Origin: Francisella uliginis
Lineage (GTDB): Bacteria; Pseudomonadota; Gammaproteobacteria; Francisellales; Francisellaceae
DNA length: 64,000 nt
Assembly (NCBI RefSeq): GCF_001895265.1
Contig: NZ_CP016796.1
Span: forward strand, 744,001-808,000
Direction: 5' to 3'
A program made the position numbers and the translations under genes. Positions 8,440 to 17,893 of the stretch are shown piece after piece; within the stretch, counting starts at the first letter, position 1; every line of letters starts with the position of its first letter. A model generated the notes under the pieces. It did not search any database, was not told the origin of the DNA, and saw only the letters and a program-made list of their open reading frames with translations.

Positions 8440-8473
8440 AAATTTCAGTGATCATTTTTTTATAAGGTTTCAA

Positions 8474-9520
8474 ATGAAAAAACTACTATTAACAATTATA
8501 TTAGCTATCCCAATGATGGGATATTGTGGTTTTATGGACTGGGTACAGGGTTATCCGGAGGTTAAAGTAAAGATAGAGAAAGCTCTTGAACAGAAATATC
8601 ATGGTGATAAGTTTGAAGTGTGGGATTTAAGTTACTCAGATAACTTAGGAGGATATAACTTTAAATATAAACCAATAAATGCAGAGTATGATTATACATA
8701 TAAAGGATCATATTTATCTAAGCGAGATATTCTTTCAGCTAATAGTTATATGACAACCAAAGTTGCTTATCAATGGATAGATGAGTTTCAACCACTTGTA
8801 GACAAAGTAAGTAAGAACAATCTTATTTTTGGTAGTTTAGATCCGCAATCACCTTATCAATGGCGAAAGATGAAGAAAGATCCTATAGATAAAGCTTTGC
8901 ACGATTTATATAGTAGTAATCCTGTAGATATAAATAAATGGATAGCAGAAGATCATAATGCAATAGCGGGTTCAATATCTATATTTATAGCAATACCAAG
9001 AACAGCAGAGGGCGTATATGAGACTCTTAGATTAATTGAGCAGGTAAATAATAAATTACGCTCATATAATCTTTATAGTTATAAGTTAGAAGTAATTACT
9101 TATGATATACCCAAAGATTTTAATATAGAAAAATATTATTATAAAGTTTTTCCTAGTTTTAAAACCTCACATGGTTGGTGGTTTGAAGAAGGTGTTCAAA
9201 AATATGCATGGGGATATTTACAAATCAATTCATGTACAAAAATATCTGAGTTTAAGAAATTTTGTAATACTCAGTACGGGGTTGAAGACTTATCTACAAG
9301 AAAAAGAATAGTATTAGGAAATACAACAGCAGATAGAATATATAACCTTAATGATATTATTAATGATTTTTATATAGTAAATGATTTTGGTCAACCTGAT
9401 AAGTGTGATCCAATTCTTGGTTGCTATGGTAGATGGGATACTCGATCAAGAGCAAATAAAGAGCTTAAAAATAGTAAATATTATCCACAATTAGAAAAAA
9501 TAATAAATAATCAGAAGTAA
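8474..9520 (+). CDS. Exported protein of unknown function, partner gene of the RTX protein
   Basis: A 348-residue protein that I do not recognise. It begins with a good signal peptide (MKKLLLTIILAIPMMGYCG). A cysteine sits at the end of the hydrophobic stretch, but the preceding residues (MGY) are not a standard lipobox, so lipoprotein status is doubtful. The mature part is rich in Tyr, Trp, Lys and Asp, with four cysteines in the last third (SCTKISEFKKFC and DKCDPILGC) that could form two disulfides. It is preceded by TAAGG and followed after 13 bases by the RTX gene, so the two should be cotranscribed. Position suggests a role in protecting the producer, helping the toxin fold or anchoring it, but nothing in the sequence proves this. 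Confidence 0.8.
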   Translation: MKKLLLTIILAIPMMGYCGFMDWVQGYPEVKVKIEKALEQKYHGDKFEVWDLSYSDNLGGYNFKYKPINAEYDYTYKGSYLSKRDILSANSYMTTKVAYQWIDEFQPLVDKVSKNNLIFGSLDPQSPYQWRKMKKDPIDKALHDLYSSNPVDINKWIAEDHNAIAGSISIFIAIPRTAEGVYETLRLIEQVNNKLRSYNLYSYKLEVITYDIPKDFNIEKYYYKVFPSFKTSHGWWFEEGVQKYAWGYLQINSCTKISEFKKFCNTQYGVEDLSTRKRIVLGNTTADRIYNLNDIINDFYIVNDFGQPDKCDPILGCYGRWDTRSRANKELKNSKYYPQLEKIINNQK

Positions 9521-9533
9521 TAGGGGAATAATC

Positions 9534-12500
9534 ATGAGTACCGACAATTTTAATCAACAATTAACTTATAACTTAAATCAAGATTTAAATACAGCTCAAG
9601 CAAAAAGAGACTTTATGGCAGAGTTGAGTGAGTTAATGTATGCAGAATCATTAAACTCAAATAAGCCTAAAGTAAATGCAGAGGGTCAAGCGACATTATA
9701 TGCACAGTTTTATAATGATAACGGCGAGGTTCGTAAAGAAATAACAGGAGATGTTAGGCAATACCTACAAAATCAACGAGTGGCAGAAAACAGTCGTTTT
9801 TTGGATAAACTCAGAGATTATAATGTTGTAGCATTATCAGGAGATAATTGGGATGGTTATGCGGGAATGGTAATTAGCCCTAAAGGGCAAAATAACAAAG
9901 GAATACTTGTAAGTAGAGGCTCAGAGAATATTTTAACTCATCCCAATGACTGGGGTAATAATTTTGAGATGGGAGCTTTAAATATTGCGGATCAGTTAGG
10001 AATTGAAGCTCCAGAAAGTAGTTTACAGTTTCAGACATCTAAACAACTTTTAATAGATGCTAGGAAGAATCAGCCTACTTTAAATGAAATCTCAACAACA
10101 GGCCATTCTCAAGGTGGGGCAATTGCAATTGCTTTAGAGAAAGTTATTTATCTAACAGATGGATTAACTTTGGGTGAAACTTATGCTTTTAACCCTCCAG
10201 GATTTGCAAGTTCAGCAACAGAAGGTTTAAATAAAGATCAAATAGATGTTCTTAAATCAAAAACACATATTTATAGTGTAGCTGGAGATCCAGTTTCAGA
10301 TATATTATTTACAAATCAACTTGTTGACCCTGTGACAATCTATACTTCTAGTAATGATAAGCATGCTATGGCTAATTTGGTTACAGCGAATCAAAGTACA
10401 TTTAATCCAGAAAATAATAAATACCTTAACTCAAATGGTAATCTAGATGAGGCAGTATTAGCAGATAGATTAACACTTTTAGATAATGTTATAGAGAGTC
10501 AAGAAGGCTTATTAGCTAATAATAGTAGTGTTGAAAATATATGGCTTAAGACATTAAATGATACAGGCCTGGCAGATAATACTAATCCATATAAGCTTAT
10601 AGAAGCAGCTACATTAGAAAAGCAAGGTTTACAGAATATGCTAGGTAACTTAGATGACTATGGTTATGTAGCATCAAATTATCAAAGTATTGATCTTGCT
10701 AATGATATGATGTTAGCTTCAGTTGGCGGACATCAAGGAGAATCTTTAATTAACGCTATAGTAAATAGTGTAAATAAATTACCTACTACAGAAGAAAAAG
10801 CTCAGTTTGTAGATTCCCTTAAAAACAGTGATGTTTTTGATAATGTATTAGGCTCAGAAGCTACAGATTCTATGGGTATTCAATCTATTGATGAATTAGT
10901 TTTAAGTAAATTCCAACAAGCAGCCACTCAACGTTATGGTGACCCATTAGTAGTCGATCTCGACCGAGACGGCAAACTTGAGACCACATCAGCCAATGGT
11001 GATGTACTATTCGATCATGATAACGACGGCCAAGCAACTGGAACTGGGTGGGTCAACGCAGATGATGGTTTACTTGTTAGAGATATAGATGGTTCAGGTA
11101 CTATTGATAGTGGTAGGGAATTGTTCGGTGATAACACTATAAAGTCAGATGGCACTAAAGCAGTAGATGGCTTTGATGCATTGAATGACTTAGATTCCAA
11201 TAACAACAATGTTTTTGATAGTAGTGATACAGCCTATGAAGAAGTTAAGGTATGGCAAGATAAAGACCAGGATGGTGTTACTGATGAAGGAGAGCTAACA
11301 AGTCTAGCTGATGCTGGTATAGATAGTATTGATCTAAATGCTAAGACTGTAAATCAAAATGTTGAGGGTGGTATCTTACGTAAGACATCTACAGCTACTA
11401 ACACAGATGGTGGAACTACAGCAGTAGGAGCAATGGATTTTGCTGAGAATAAATTCTATAGTAAATTTGAAGATGTATTAGAAACTTCCCAAGAGTTACA
11501 AAACTCAATCAACGTGGCAGGTCAAGGAGCTTTGAGAAGCTTGCATGAAGCAGCTAGCCTATCACCAGATCTTAAAGAGCTACTTACAGGATTATACTCA
11601 GGTGATACGCCAGTTACAGATAGTGCTATTCATGAAGTATTGCTTGAATGGGCAAGGACATCACAAAACTTTGAGACATCTTTAGATATATTAGATGGAG
11701 TAACATTAGATGATGGCACACAGATAAATGTAGGAATATCTGATAGAGTTAGAAATGTAATAGAACAAACAGCGATTCTAGAGGCTCTGAATGGTAGTAG
11801 AATTTTAGAGTATAACATTAGAGATAATGGTGATAGTTATGGCATATATGTTCAAACTGGTGAAGAAGTATTTGATTTTGCTGATGGTGGAGCTACTGTT
11901 GTAAAAGGCAATACTGTTAATTTAAATGATTGGGATTTTCATAGGTTAGCAGATAATGGTAGAACAACAGTTATTAATCAAGGATATGTTAGTGCATTAA
12001 ATTCAATTAAAGATTTAGTCCAAACAAATAGTGTCTTGACTGAAGTACAACCTTTTTTACTAGAAAATATATCATTTGAGCTAGATGATACAGGAGAAGT
12101 AGCACTTAATTTTGATGGCATCAGTGAGACTATTATTAATAAAATTAAAGCAGATCCATCTAATGGGTTAAGCTTTTTAGATAAAGTTATCCAAGTAGAA
12201 AATTATACTCTACTTAATGACAACTGGAACAGTTCTAATGTTATGAATGGTGATAATTTCACATTAGAAGAAATAGCTGCAATAAATTCACTTAATTACG
12301 AGCTTAATGGTAAACGTGTAATTATAGGTACAGATGATATTGATGAATTAGTAGGTACAGATTCTGCAGAGGCTATATACGGTGGATTAGGAGATGATCA
12401 TATAGATGGAGGAAAAGGAGATGATATTCTATATGGTGGATTAGGAGATGATTATCTAAGCGGAGGCTTAAATGGTAGCGATAAGTTATATGGTGGAGAG

Positions 12501-14828
12501 GGTAACGATACTATAAGCACAGGAAGAGGGAGTCATATTGAGGTTGAGGGAGGAAAAGGAGATGATTCAATTTACTCATCATACTCAAGTAAGAATGTTG
12601 TATATAAATATGATTTAGGAGATGGTTTTGATGTAATTAAGCGAGAAAGTAATTCATATTATGGAGTCCATATAGATCATAAAATAGAATTTGGTGAAAG
12701 TATATCTCAATCAGATATTAAATTTGAAAAATCAGGTAATAATCTTATAGTAATGATCAAAGGTGATTCTAGCCAAGGGATAAGAGTAGAAAACTTTTAT
12801 TCAACAAATAATAAATATAAATCATTAGTAGAAAGTTTTGAGTTTGCGGATGGTAGTGTATTAACAAGATCATCAGGAGTATTTAACTTTGCTCTAGAAG
12901 GTAGTGATAATGCAGATGTATTATCAGGAAGTGATCAAAGTGAGAGCTTAACAGGTGATGGTGGAGATGATAGTTTATATGGTCAAAAAGGTAATGATAT
13001 TTTAGATGGTGGAATAGGTGATGATTATTTAAATGGAGGTTCAGAGCAGGATATCTTATATGGAGGGGCTGGTAACGATAATCTTGATGGAGGAAGTGAG
13101 AGTGATATCTTATATGGTGGAGAAGGCGATGATAATTTATATGGTGGCTTTGGTAATGATAAGCTCTATGGAGGATCGGGGGATGATACTATAAACACTG
13201 GTCAAGGTGGAACAAGTGAAGTAGAAGGTGGACAAGGTAATGATATTATAATCTCAGGTTATGGAACAAAAGGAAATACATATAGATATAACTTAGGCGA
13301 TGGTTTTGATGTAATTAAGCGAGAAAGTAATTCATATTATGGAGTCCATATAGATCATAAAATAGAATTTGGTGAAAGTATATCTCAATCAGATATTAAA
13401 TTTGAAAAATCAGGTAATAATCTTATAGTGATGATCAAAGGTGATTCTAGCCAAGGGATAAGAGTAGAAAACTTTTATTCAACAAATAATAAATATAAAT
13501 CATTAGTAGAGAGTTTTGAGTTTACGGATGGTAGCGTATTAACAAGATCATCAGGAGTATTTAACTTTGATATAGAAGGTAGTGATAATGCAGATGTATT
13601 ATCAGGAAGTGATCAAAGTGAGAGCTTAACAGGTAATGGTGGAGATGATAGTTTATATGGTCGCAGAGGTAATGATACTTTAGATGGAGGTCAAGGGTCA
13701 GATATTCTCTATGGTGGAGAAGGGAATGATATTTTGTGTGATGAAGAAGGCAATGACGCTTTGTATGGAGAAAGAGGAAATGATATTTTAGATGGAGGAA
13801 AGGGTGAAGATCATCTAGATGGAGGTCACGGAAATGATGTACTATTTGGTGGAGAAGGCAATGATACTTTAGATGGTAGTTATGGGGATGATAGAATATA
13901 TGGAGGCTTAGGAAATGATATTATTTATACAGGAAGTTGGTCATCAGATGATTATGTAGAGGGTGGTAAAGGAAACGATACAATATTTACAAGCTTAGGT
14001 ACTAGTAAAAGTACTTACAAATATAATCTTGGCGATGGTTTTGATGTAATTCAAAGAGATAAAATTTCTGGTAATTATGTTAATTTTGATCATAAAGTTC
14101 TGTTTGGAAATGGAATTAAAAAATCAGATCTAAGTTTTGAAAAACAGGGTAATAATCTTTCAGTTACAATTCAAGGAAATCCTACACAAGGAATGAGGAT
14201 TAATAATTTCTATGCTTCAAGTACATGGTATAGATCGTTTGTAGATAAGTTTGAATTTGCAAATGGAGATATCTTAAGTAAATCAGATATCAAAATAGGT
14301 ACTGCTAATAATGATACTCTAGTAGGTAATACTAGAGATAATATTATTACAGGTAATGAAGGCGATGATGTTATCTCTGGTGGTCAAGGAGATGATGTCT
14401 TAGCTGGAGGGGCAGGTTCAGATATTTATAATTATTCAACTGGAGATGGTAATGATACTATTAATCTAGCAGGTGATGGCTCTACAGATACTCTAAAGTT
14501 AAATGATATTTCAAAAGATGATATATTGTTTTCAAGATCAGATAATGATCTTGAGATTAATTTTCATGATCAATTATCATCATTGATTGTAGATGACTAC
14601 TTTGAATCACAATTTAATAATGATTCGCTTATTATAGATACTAATGATGAGTTTCAGATGCAATTAGCAGCAAATGCAAATAAGATGGCTGAGATATTGG
14701 TAGCAAATACATCAATTGATGAAGATATTGATGGTGGTAGTGTAGATGGTAGTAACCAAGTTACTACACAAGTAGACTCCTCACAATTAGCTGAGCTATG
14801 GGTGCCTAAGAATAATGAAAGTGCTTAG
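9534..14828 (+). CDS. Large RTX protein with N-terminal lipase-like domain, type I secretion substrate
   Basis: A 1764-residue secreted protein without a signal peptide. Residues about 90-300 look like a class-3-lipase-type alpha/beta hydrolase with a complete apparent triad: Ser192 in TTGHSQGGA, Asp252 in VAGDPVSD and His277 in DKHAMANL. Residues about 470-575 form the Asp-rich EF-hand-like segment common in RTX proteins (VDLDRDGKLE, DIDGSGTIDSGRELFGD, DKDQDGVTDEGEL). Four blocks of GGxGxDxLx calcium repeats follow (about 935-1000, 1121-1228, 1348-1473 and 1591-1633). Each is trailed by a beta domain of the calcium-binding-related type (NLGDGFDVIKR...). The end should carry the uncleaved secretion signal. 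It sits downstream of its exporter, and no acyltransferase gene is nearby. The hydrolase activity and target are inference; it could be a phospholipase or another esterase. Confidence 0.95.
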   Translation: MSTDNFNQQLTYNLNQDLNTAQAKRDFMAELSELMYAESLNSNKPKVNAEGQATLYAQFYNDNGEVRKEITGDVRQYLQNQRVAENSRFLDKLRDYNVVALSGDNWDGYAGMVISPKGQNNKGILVSRGSENILTHPNDWGNNFEMGALNIADQLGIEAPESSLQFQTSKQLLIDARKNQPTLNEISTTGHSQGGAIAIALEKVIYLTDGLTLGETYAFNPPGFASSATEGLNKDQIDVLKSKTHIYSVAGDPVSDILFTNQLVDPVTIYTSSNDKHAMANLVTANQSTFNPENNKYLNSNGNLDEAVLADRLTLLDNVIESQEGLLANNSSVENIWLKTLNDTGLADNTNPYKLIEAATLEKQGLQNMLGNLDDYGYVASNYQSIDLANDMMLASVGGHQGESLINAIVNSVNKLPTTEEKAQFVDSLKNSDVFDNVLGSEATDSMGIQSIDELVLSKFQQAATQRYGDPLVVDLDRDGKLETTSANGDVLFDHDNDGQATGTGWVNADDGLLVRDIDGSGTIDSGRELFGDNTIKSDGTKAVDGFDALNDLDSNNNNVFDSSDTAYEEVKVWQDKDQDGVTDEGELTSLADAGIDSIDLNAKTVNQNVEGGILRKTSTATNTDGGTTAVGAMDFAENKFYSKFEDVLETSQELQNSINVAGQGALRSLHEAASLSPDLKELLTGLYSGDTPVTDSAIHEVLLEWARTSQNFETSLDILDGVTLDDGTQINVGISDRVRNVIEQTAILEALNGSRILEYNIRDNGDSYGIYVQTGEEVFDFADGGATVVKGNTVNLNDWDFHRLADNGRTTVINQGYVSALNSIKDLVQTNSVLTEVQPFLLENISFELDDTGEVALNFDGISETIINKIKADPSNGLSFLDKVIQVENYTLLNDNWNSSNVMNGDNFTLEEIAAINSLNYELNGKRVIIGTDDIDELVGTDSAEAIYGGLGDDHIDGGKGDDILYGGLGDDYLSGGLNGSDKLYGGEGNDTISTGRGSHIEVEGGKGDDSIYSSYSSKNVVYKYDLGDGFDVIKRESNSYYGVHIDHKIEFGESISQSDIKFEKSGNNLIVMIKGDSSQGIRVENFYSTNNKYKSLVESFEFADGSVLTRSSGVFNFALEGSDNADVLSGSDQSESLTGDGGDDSLYGQKGNDILDGGIGDDYLNGGSEQDILYGGAGNDNLDGGSESDILYGGEGDDNLYGGFGNDKLYGGSGDDTINTGQGGTSEVEGGQGNDIIISGYGTKGNTYRYNLGDGFDVIKRESNSYYGVHIDHKIEFGESISQSDIKFEKSGNNLIVMIKGDSSQGIRVENFYSTNNKYKSLVESFEFTDGSVLTRSSGVFNFDIEGSDNADVLSGSDQSESLTGNGGDDSLYGRRGNDTLDGGQGSDILYGGEGNDILCDEEGNDALYGERGNDILDGGKGEDHLDGGHGNDVLFGGEGNDTLDGSYGDDRIYGGLGNDIIYTGSWSSDDYVEGGKGNDTIFTSLGTSKSTYKYNLGDGFDVIQRDKISGNYVNFDHKVLFGNGIKKSDLSFEKQGNNLSVTIQGNPTQGMRINNFYASSTWYRSFVDKFEFANGDILSKSDIKIGTANNDTLVGNTRDNIITGNEGDDVISGGQGDDVLAGGAGSDIYNYSTGDGNDTINLAGDGSTDTLKLNDISKDDILFSRSDNDLEINFHDQLSSLIVDDYFESQFNNDSLIIDTNDEFQMQLAANANKMAEILVANTSIDEDIDGGSVDGSNQVTTQVDSSQLAELWVPKNNESA
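12621..12984 (+). repeat. Internal duplication in RTX gene, copy 1 (364 bp)
   Basis: This 364-bp segment is repeated at 13299-13662 with about seven base differences by eye. It covers the end of one calcium-binding-related beta domain, the linker RSSGVFNF and the start of the next repeat block. The copies are 678 bases apart, a multiple of three, so the reading frame is kept. The near identity, also at third codon positions, points to recent duplication or gene conversion. Confidence 0.92.
13299..13662 (+). repeat. Internal duplication in RTX gene, copy 2 (364 bp)
   Basis: Second copy of the 364-bp segment at 12621-12984, offset by 678 bases (226 codons). Differences include GCTCTA/GATATA just after the shared VFNF codons and a few single transitions. 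A third, diverged copy of the same protein domain lies around 14024-14285, where similarity is visible only at the amino acid level. Confidence 0.92.
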
Positions 14829-14835
14829 GGTAAGC
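14823..14835 (+). terminator. Possible weak terminator at the end of the RTX gene
   Basis: GCTTA-GGG-TAAGC forms a 5-bp stem with a 3-base loop across the stop codon of the RTX gene and is followed by the T-rich stretch CTTTACTTTTATC. The stem is short and the U-tract interrupted, so this is only a candidate. The convergent RND gene ends 17 bases further on. Confidence 0.35.
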
Positions 14836-14851
14836 CTTTACTTTTATCTAA

Positions 14852-17800
14852 CTAATATTTATTAGAATCCTTAAACTTCTTGTATAAATGGTCGATGGTT
14901 ATCTGAATCTTTTTAAGCAAAAAGTATAATACTGGACAAGAATATAAGATTACAATAGAACCAAAAACTATTCCTGTAACTAAAACTGTTGCAATTTGAA
15001 ATCTACTATTAGCATAGTTACCACTATCAAAAAATAAAGATGCTAGTCCTATTGACATAGCTGATGAAGTTATCATAATAGCTCTAATTCTAGACTTTGA
15101 ACCGTTTATTATAAAGTTTATAAGATTACTTCCAGATTTTTCGCGGCTATCTATAGCACTACATAATAAAACACAATGCTTTGTCATTAAACCCATTAGC
15201 GTAACTAAAGATAGAATTGTATAAATATTGAAACTACCAGCTATTAAATATAGTCCCCATAAGCTAAAACTTATACAAACTGGTAGGCTGCCTAAGATTA
15301 TAAAAGGCATAAATAAACTATTAAATCTAGCATACATTAATAAATAAAGACCTATTAGAGCAACTGATATAAATAAGATAAAAAATTCTGATAACTCTAT
15401 TAAAGTTTTCGTTTTTTCAGAATATGAAATACTTGAGTCATCAGGTAAATTATCATTTATTTCCTCGATAAAGTCGATGGCTTGCTTTATATCAACATTT
15501 GTCTTAGTAATTGCATGTGCATTTAAAGAAAATTGCTCATTAAACCTAAAAATACTACTAGGAGCATTTGATTTAAAAACATTACAAACTTGTCTAAGTT
15601 GTACGTTTTCACCATCATTTTGATTTTTTATACTAATGGATTCTATTTTCGCTAAATCTTTTGAGTCACTATCATCCAGTCTAAATATAATATCATAAAT
15701 ATTATTTCCTTTTTCAAAAACCTCTATTTTGCGTTGATTAAGAAATATATCTAAGGCATCAGCAAAACTTTTTTCAGTTATTCCATATTTTAATAGTTTA
15801 TTTTTATTGCAATTTACGCCAATATCTTGAACGATTCCTGGAGAAATTGTGTAAAAATCATCAAAAGTATTAGTCATTTTTTCGTTAATAATAGATGCGA
15901 CTGTTTGAAGATTTTTTGTAGATTTTGAATTGTTAATATAAAAATCTAATTCATAAAAACCTAATGCGTTTCCAGCATTTTTACTTTGAGCAATTCTAGC
16001 TGAAATATCTCCTCCAACTGCGATTTTAGCTAATTTATCATTTATGCTCTCAAGAGTTTCTACAGAAACTGACCGATCATTTAGGGTTAACCAGATTTTT
16101 GCAACTGGAGATTCTTCAATCATTAAAGAAGATTTGATATTAGAGTCTGATTTTATAGTATTGAATACTTTTTGCATATAAGTATGAATGTATTTTAAAC
16201 TGGTATTTGGTGAGAAAGTATTCTCTATAATAATCATATCTTTCTTTTCAAATGGCTCAATTTCAACTCTTGAGTTTGTTTTTGCAAAATAGAACCCTAA
16301 AAGTGTAATAACAATAATCATGATTATAAAGAAAAATGGTTTTCTTATGATTTTGATCAAAGTTTTTACATATGATTTAGTTATTTTTTTAAAGAGTATG
16401 TTAATAAAGTTAGTTACAAAATTATGGTTAGTTACTTTTGCTGATTTTAGAAAAAGTACAGGAGTTAAAGTAAATGCTACTAGAAATGATATAAACATTG
16501 AGGATACGATAGTTAAAGCAAACTCTTGTAAAATCCTTCCTATTTCTCCTTCCATAAAAATACATGGAATATAGATGACAGTTAATGTCAACATTAAGAT
16601 TAATATCGAAATAAATAGATTTTTGATAGCTTGGCGTATACTCGCAAGTGCATCATTATTCTTGTTATAGTAGTATTCCGCATTTTCTAAAATAACTATT
16701 GAATCATCAACAACCAGACCAATAGCTAATATTATCGCGAGCATAGTAACATTATTAATCGTATAACCAAATAGATAAAGTGCTATAAAACTACCTGATA
16801 AAGATACAGGTATAGCAAGTATGACTATTGATGAATAGCGCAAAGAACCAATTAGCAAATATACTATTATTGATACTAATATAATCGTCTCTATCAAAGT
16901 ATGAGTAGTATCGCTAAAGGCTTTTGATATTTCACTACTATCATCGATAACTACATTAAACTTTATATTACTATTTGTTTTTGAGTAGTTTTTGATAAAT
17001 TTATTTATATTTTTTGAGAAAGAAACGGGATTAAAACTATTCTTAACAACTAGTCCTAGTAAAACAACTTTGTTTTCATTACTATAAGCAAGGCTGGTTT
17101 CTTCTTTGTCTTTAAGCTCTACTTTTGCTATATTTTTTAGTTTGACTGCTACTCCGTTACTGTTGACTTCGATATTATCAAAATCCTCTACGAGATTGAC
17201 AAACTTGTTAAAAGAAATATATTCAGTTTTATAATCGTTAGATATTTTTCCCCCAGAAAAGCTAGAGTTCGCTTGTAATATCTCAGCTACTAACTGATCA
17301 ACAGATATGTCATATTTAAATATCTTATCTATTAAAGCACTAACATAAAGAGTTTTTTCTTTGTTTCCAAACACGATGGCTCTGGAGAAACCATCTACAT
17401 ATTTCAATTTTTGCTTTATATCAAGAATCTGAGAGTTCGATATTTCTTTTCCATTATTAGAATATATAGATATATACATGATTGGGTTAGATGAAAAACT
17501 ATCAGTTGAGACTATAGGTTCTTTAATACCATAAGGTAATATATTTTTATTTTTAGAAATTAAGTCCCTAACATCATTAATAGAGTTTTGGATAGGTTTA
17601 CCTGGCTTAATATTTAATTCTATTTTACTTTCGCCAATTTCACTAAACGAACTGATTGATTCAAGACCGTTTATAGTAGATAAAATTTCTTCCATTGGCT
17701 TTGTTATTTCTTTTTCAATAAGCTGAGCTTTTACTCCTGGATTATCAATAGTCACATATATGCTTGATACTGGTAATTCAGGAGTCAGTTTGATTTCTAA

Positions 17801-17893
17801 TTTTGAATAACAATATACACCAAGTAAGCATATGATAAGATTTATTACAAAGAAAATACTTCCATGTTGTAGTAGTCTTGAAATCTTAATCAC
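14852..17893 (-). CDS. RND-family efflux pump inner-membrane protein
   Basis: A 1013-residue proton-driven transporter of the AcrB/MexB/HAE-like group, slightly shorter than AcrB. It has the usual duplicated plan: a first membrane span near residue 10-30, a large periplasmic loop (about 35-330), spans 2-6, a short connecting region, span 7 near 525 and a second periplasmic loop and span set. The proton-relay pair in span 4 is intact (AIGLVVDDSIVILENAEY). The C-terminal half has FRFNEQ and KHCVLLCSAID in the expected places. The gene start overlaps the adaptor gene by 4 bases (ATGA). The third and first genes of this minus-strand operon are this pump and a secreted repeat protein. No outer-membrane factor is nearby. 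The substrate is unknown; export of a cell-envelope component is as possible as drug efflux. Confidence 0.93.
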   Translation of the reverse strand: MIKISRLLQHGSIFFVINLIICLLGVYCYSKLEIKLTPELPVSSIYVTIDNPGVKAQLIEKEITKPMEEILSTINGLESISSFSEIGESKIELNIKPGKPIQNSINDVRDLISKNKNILPYGIKEPIVSTDSFSSNPIMYISIYSNNGKEISNSQILDIKQKLKYVDGFSRAIVFGNKEKTLYVSALIDKIFKYDISVDQLVAEILQANSSFSGGKISNDYKTEYISFNKFVNLVEDFDNIEVNSNGVAVKLKNIAKVELKDKEETSLAYSNENKVVLLGLVVKNSFNPVSFSKNINKFIKNYSKTNSNIKFNVVIDDSSEISKAFSDTTHTLIETIILVSIIVYLLIGSLRYSSIVILAIPVSLSGSFIALYLFGYTINNVTMLAIILAIGLVVDDSIVILENAEYYYNKNNDALASIRQAIKNLFISILILMLTLTVIYIPCIFMEGEIGRILQEFALTIVSSMFISFLVAFTLTPVLFLKSAKVTNHNFVTNFINILFKKITKSYVKTLIKIIRKPFFFIIMIIVITLLGFYFAKTNSRVEIEPFEKKDMIIIENTFSPNTSLKYIHTYMQKVFNTIKSDSNIKSSLMIEESPVAKIWLTLNDRSVSVETLESINDKLAKIAVGGDISARIAQSKNAGNALGFYELDFYINNSKSTKNLQTVASIINEKMTNTFDDFYTISPGIVQDIGVNCNKNKLLKYGITEKSFADALDIFLNQRKIEVFEKGNNIYDIIFRLDDSDSKDLAKIESISIKNQNDGENVQLRQVCNVFKSNAPSSIFRFNEQFSLNAHAITKTNVDIKQAIDFIEEINDNLPDDSSISYSEKTKTLIELSEFFILFISVALIGLYLLMYARFNSLFMPFIILGSLPVCISFSLWGLYLIAGSFNIYTILSLVTLMGLMTKHCVLLCSAIDSREKSGSNLINFIINGSKSRIRAIMITSSAMSIGLASLFFDSGNYANSRFQIATVLVTGIVFGSIVILYSCPVLYFLLKKIQITIDHLYKKFKDSNKY

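Noticed and set aside
10947-11209. Open frame on the minus strand inside the RTX gene (11015-11209) as a separate gene
   Set aside because: It has no ribosome site and mirrors the Asp-rich calcium-binding region; it is a shadow of the RTX reading frame.
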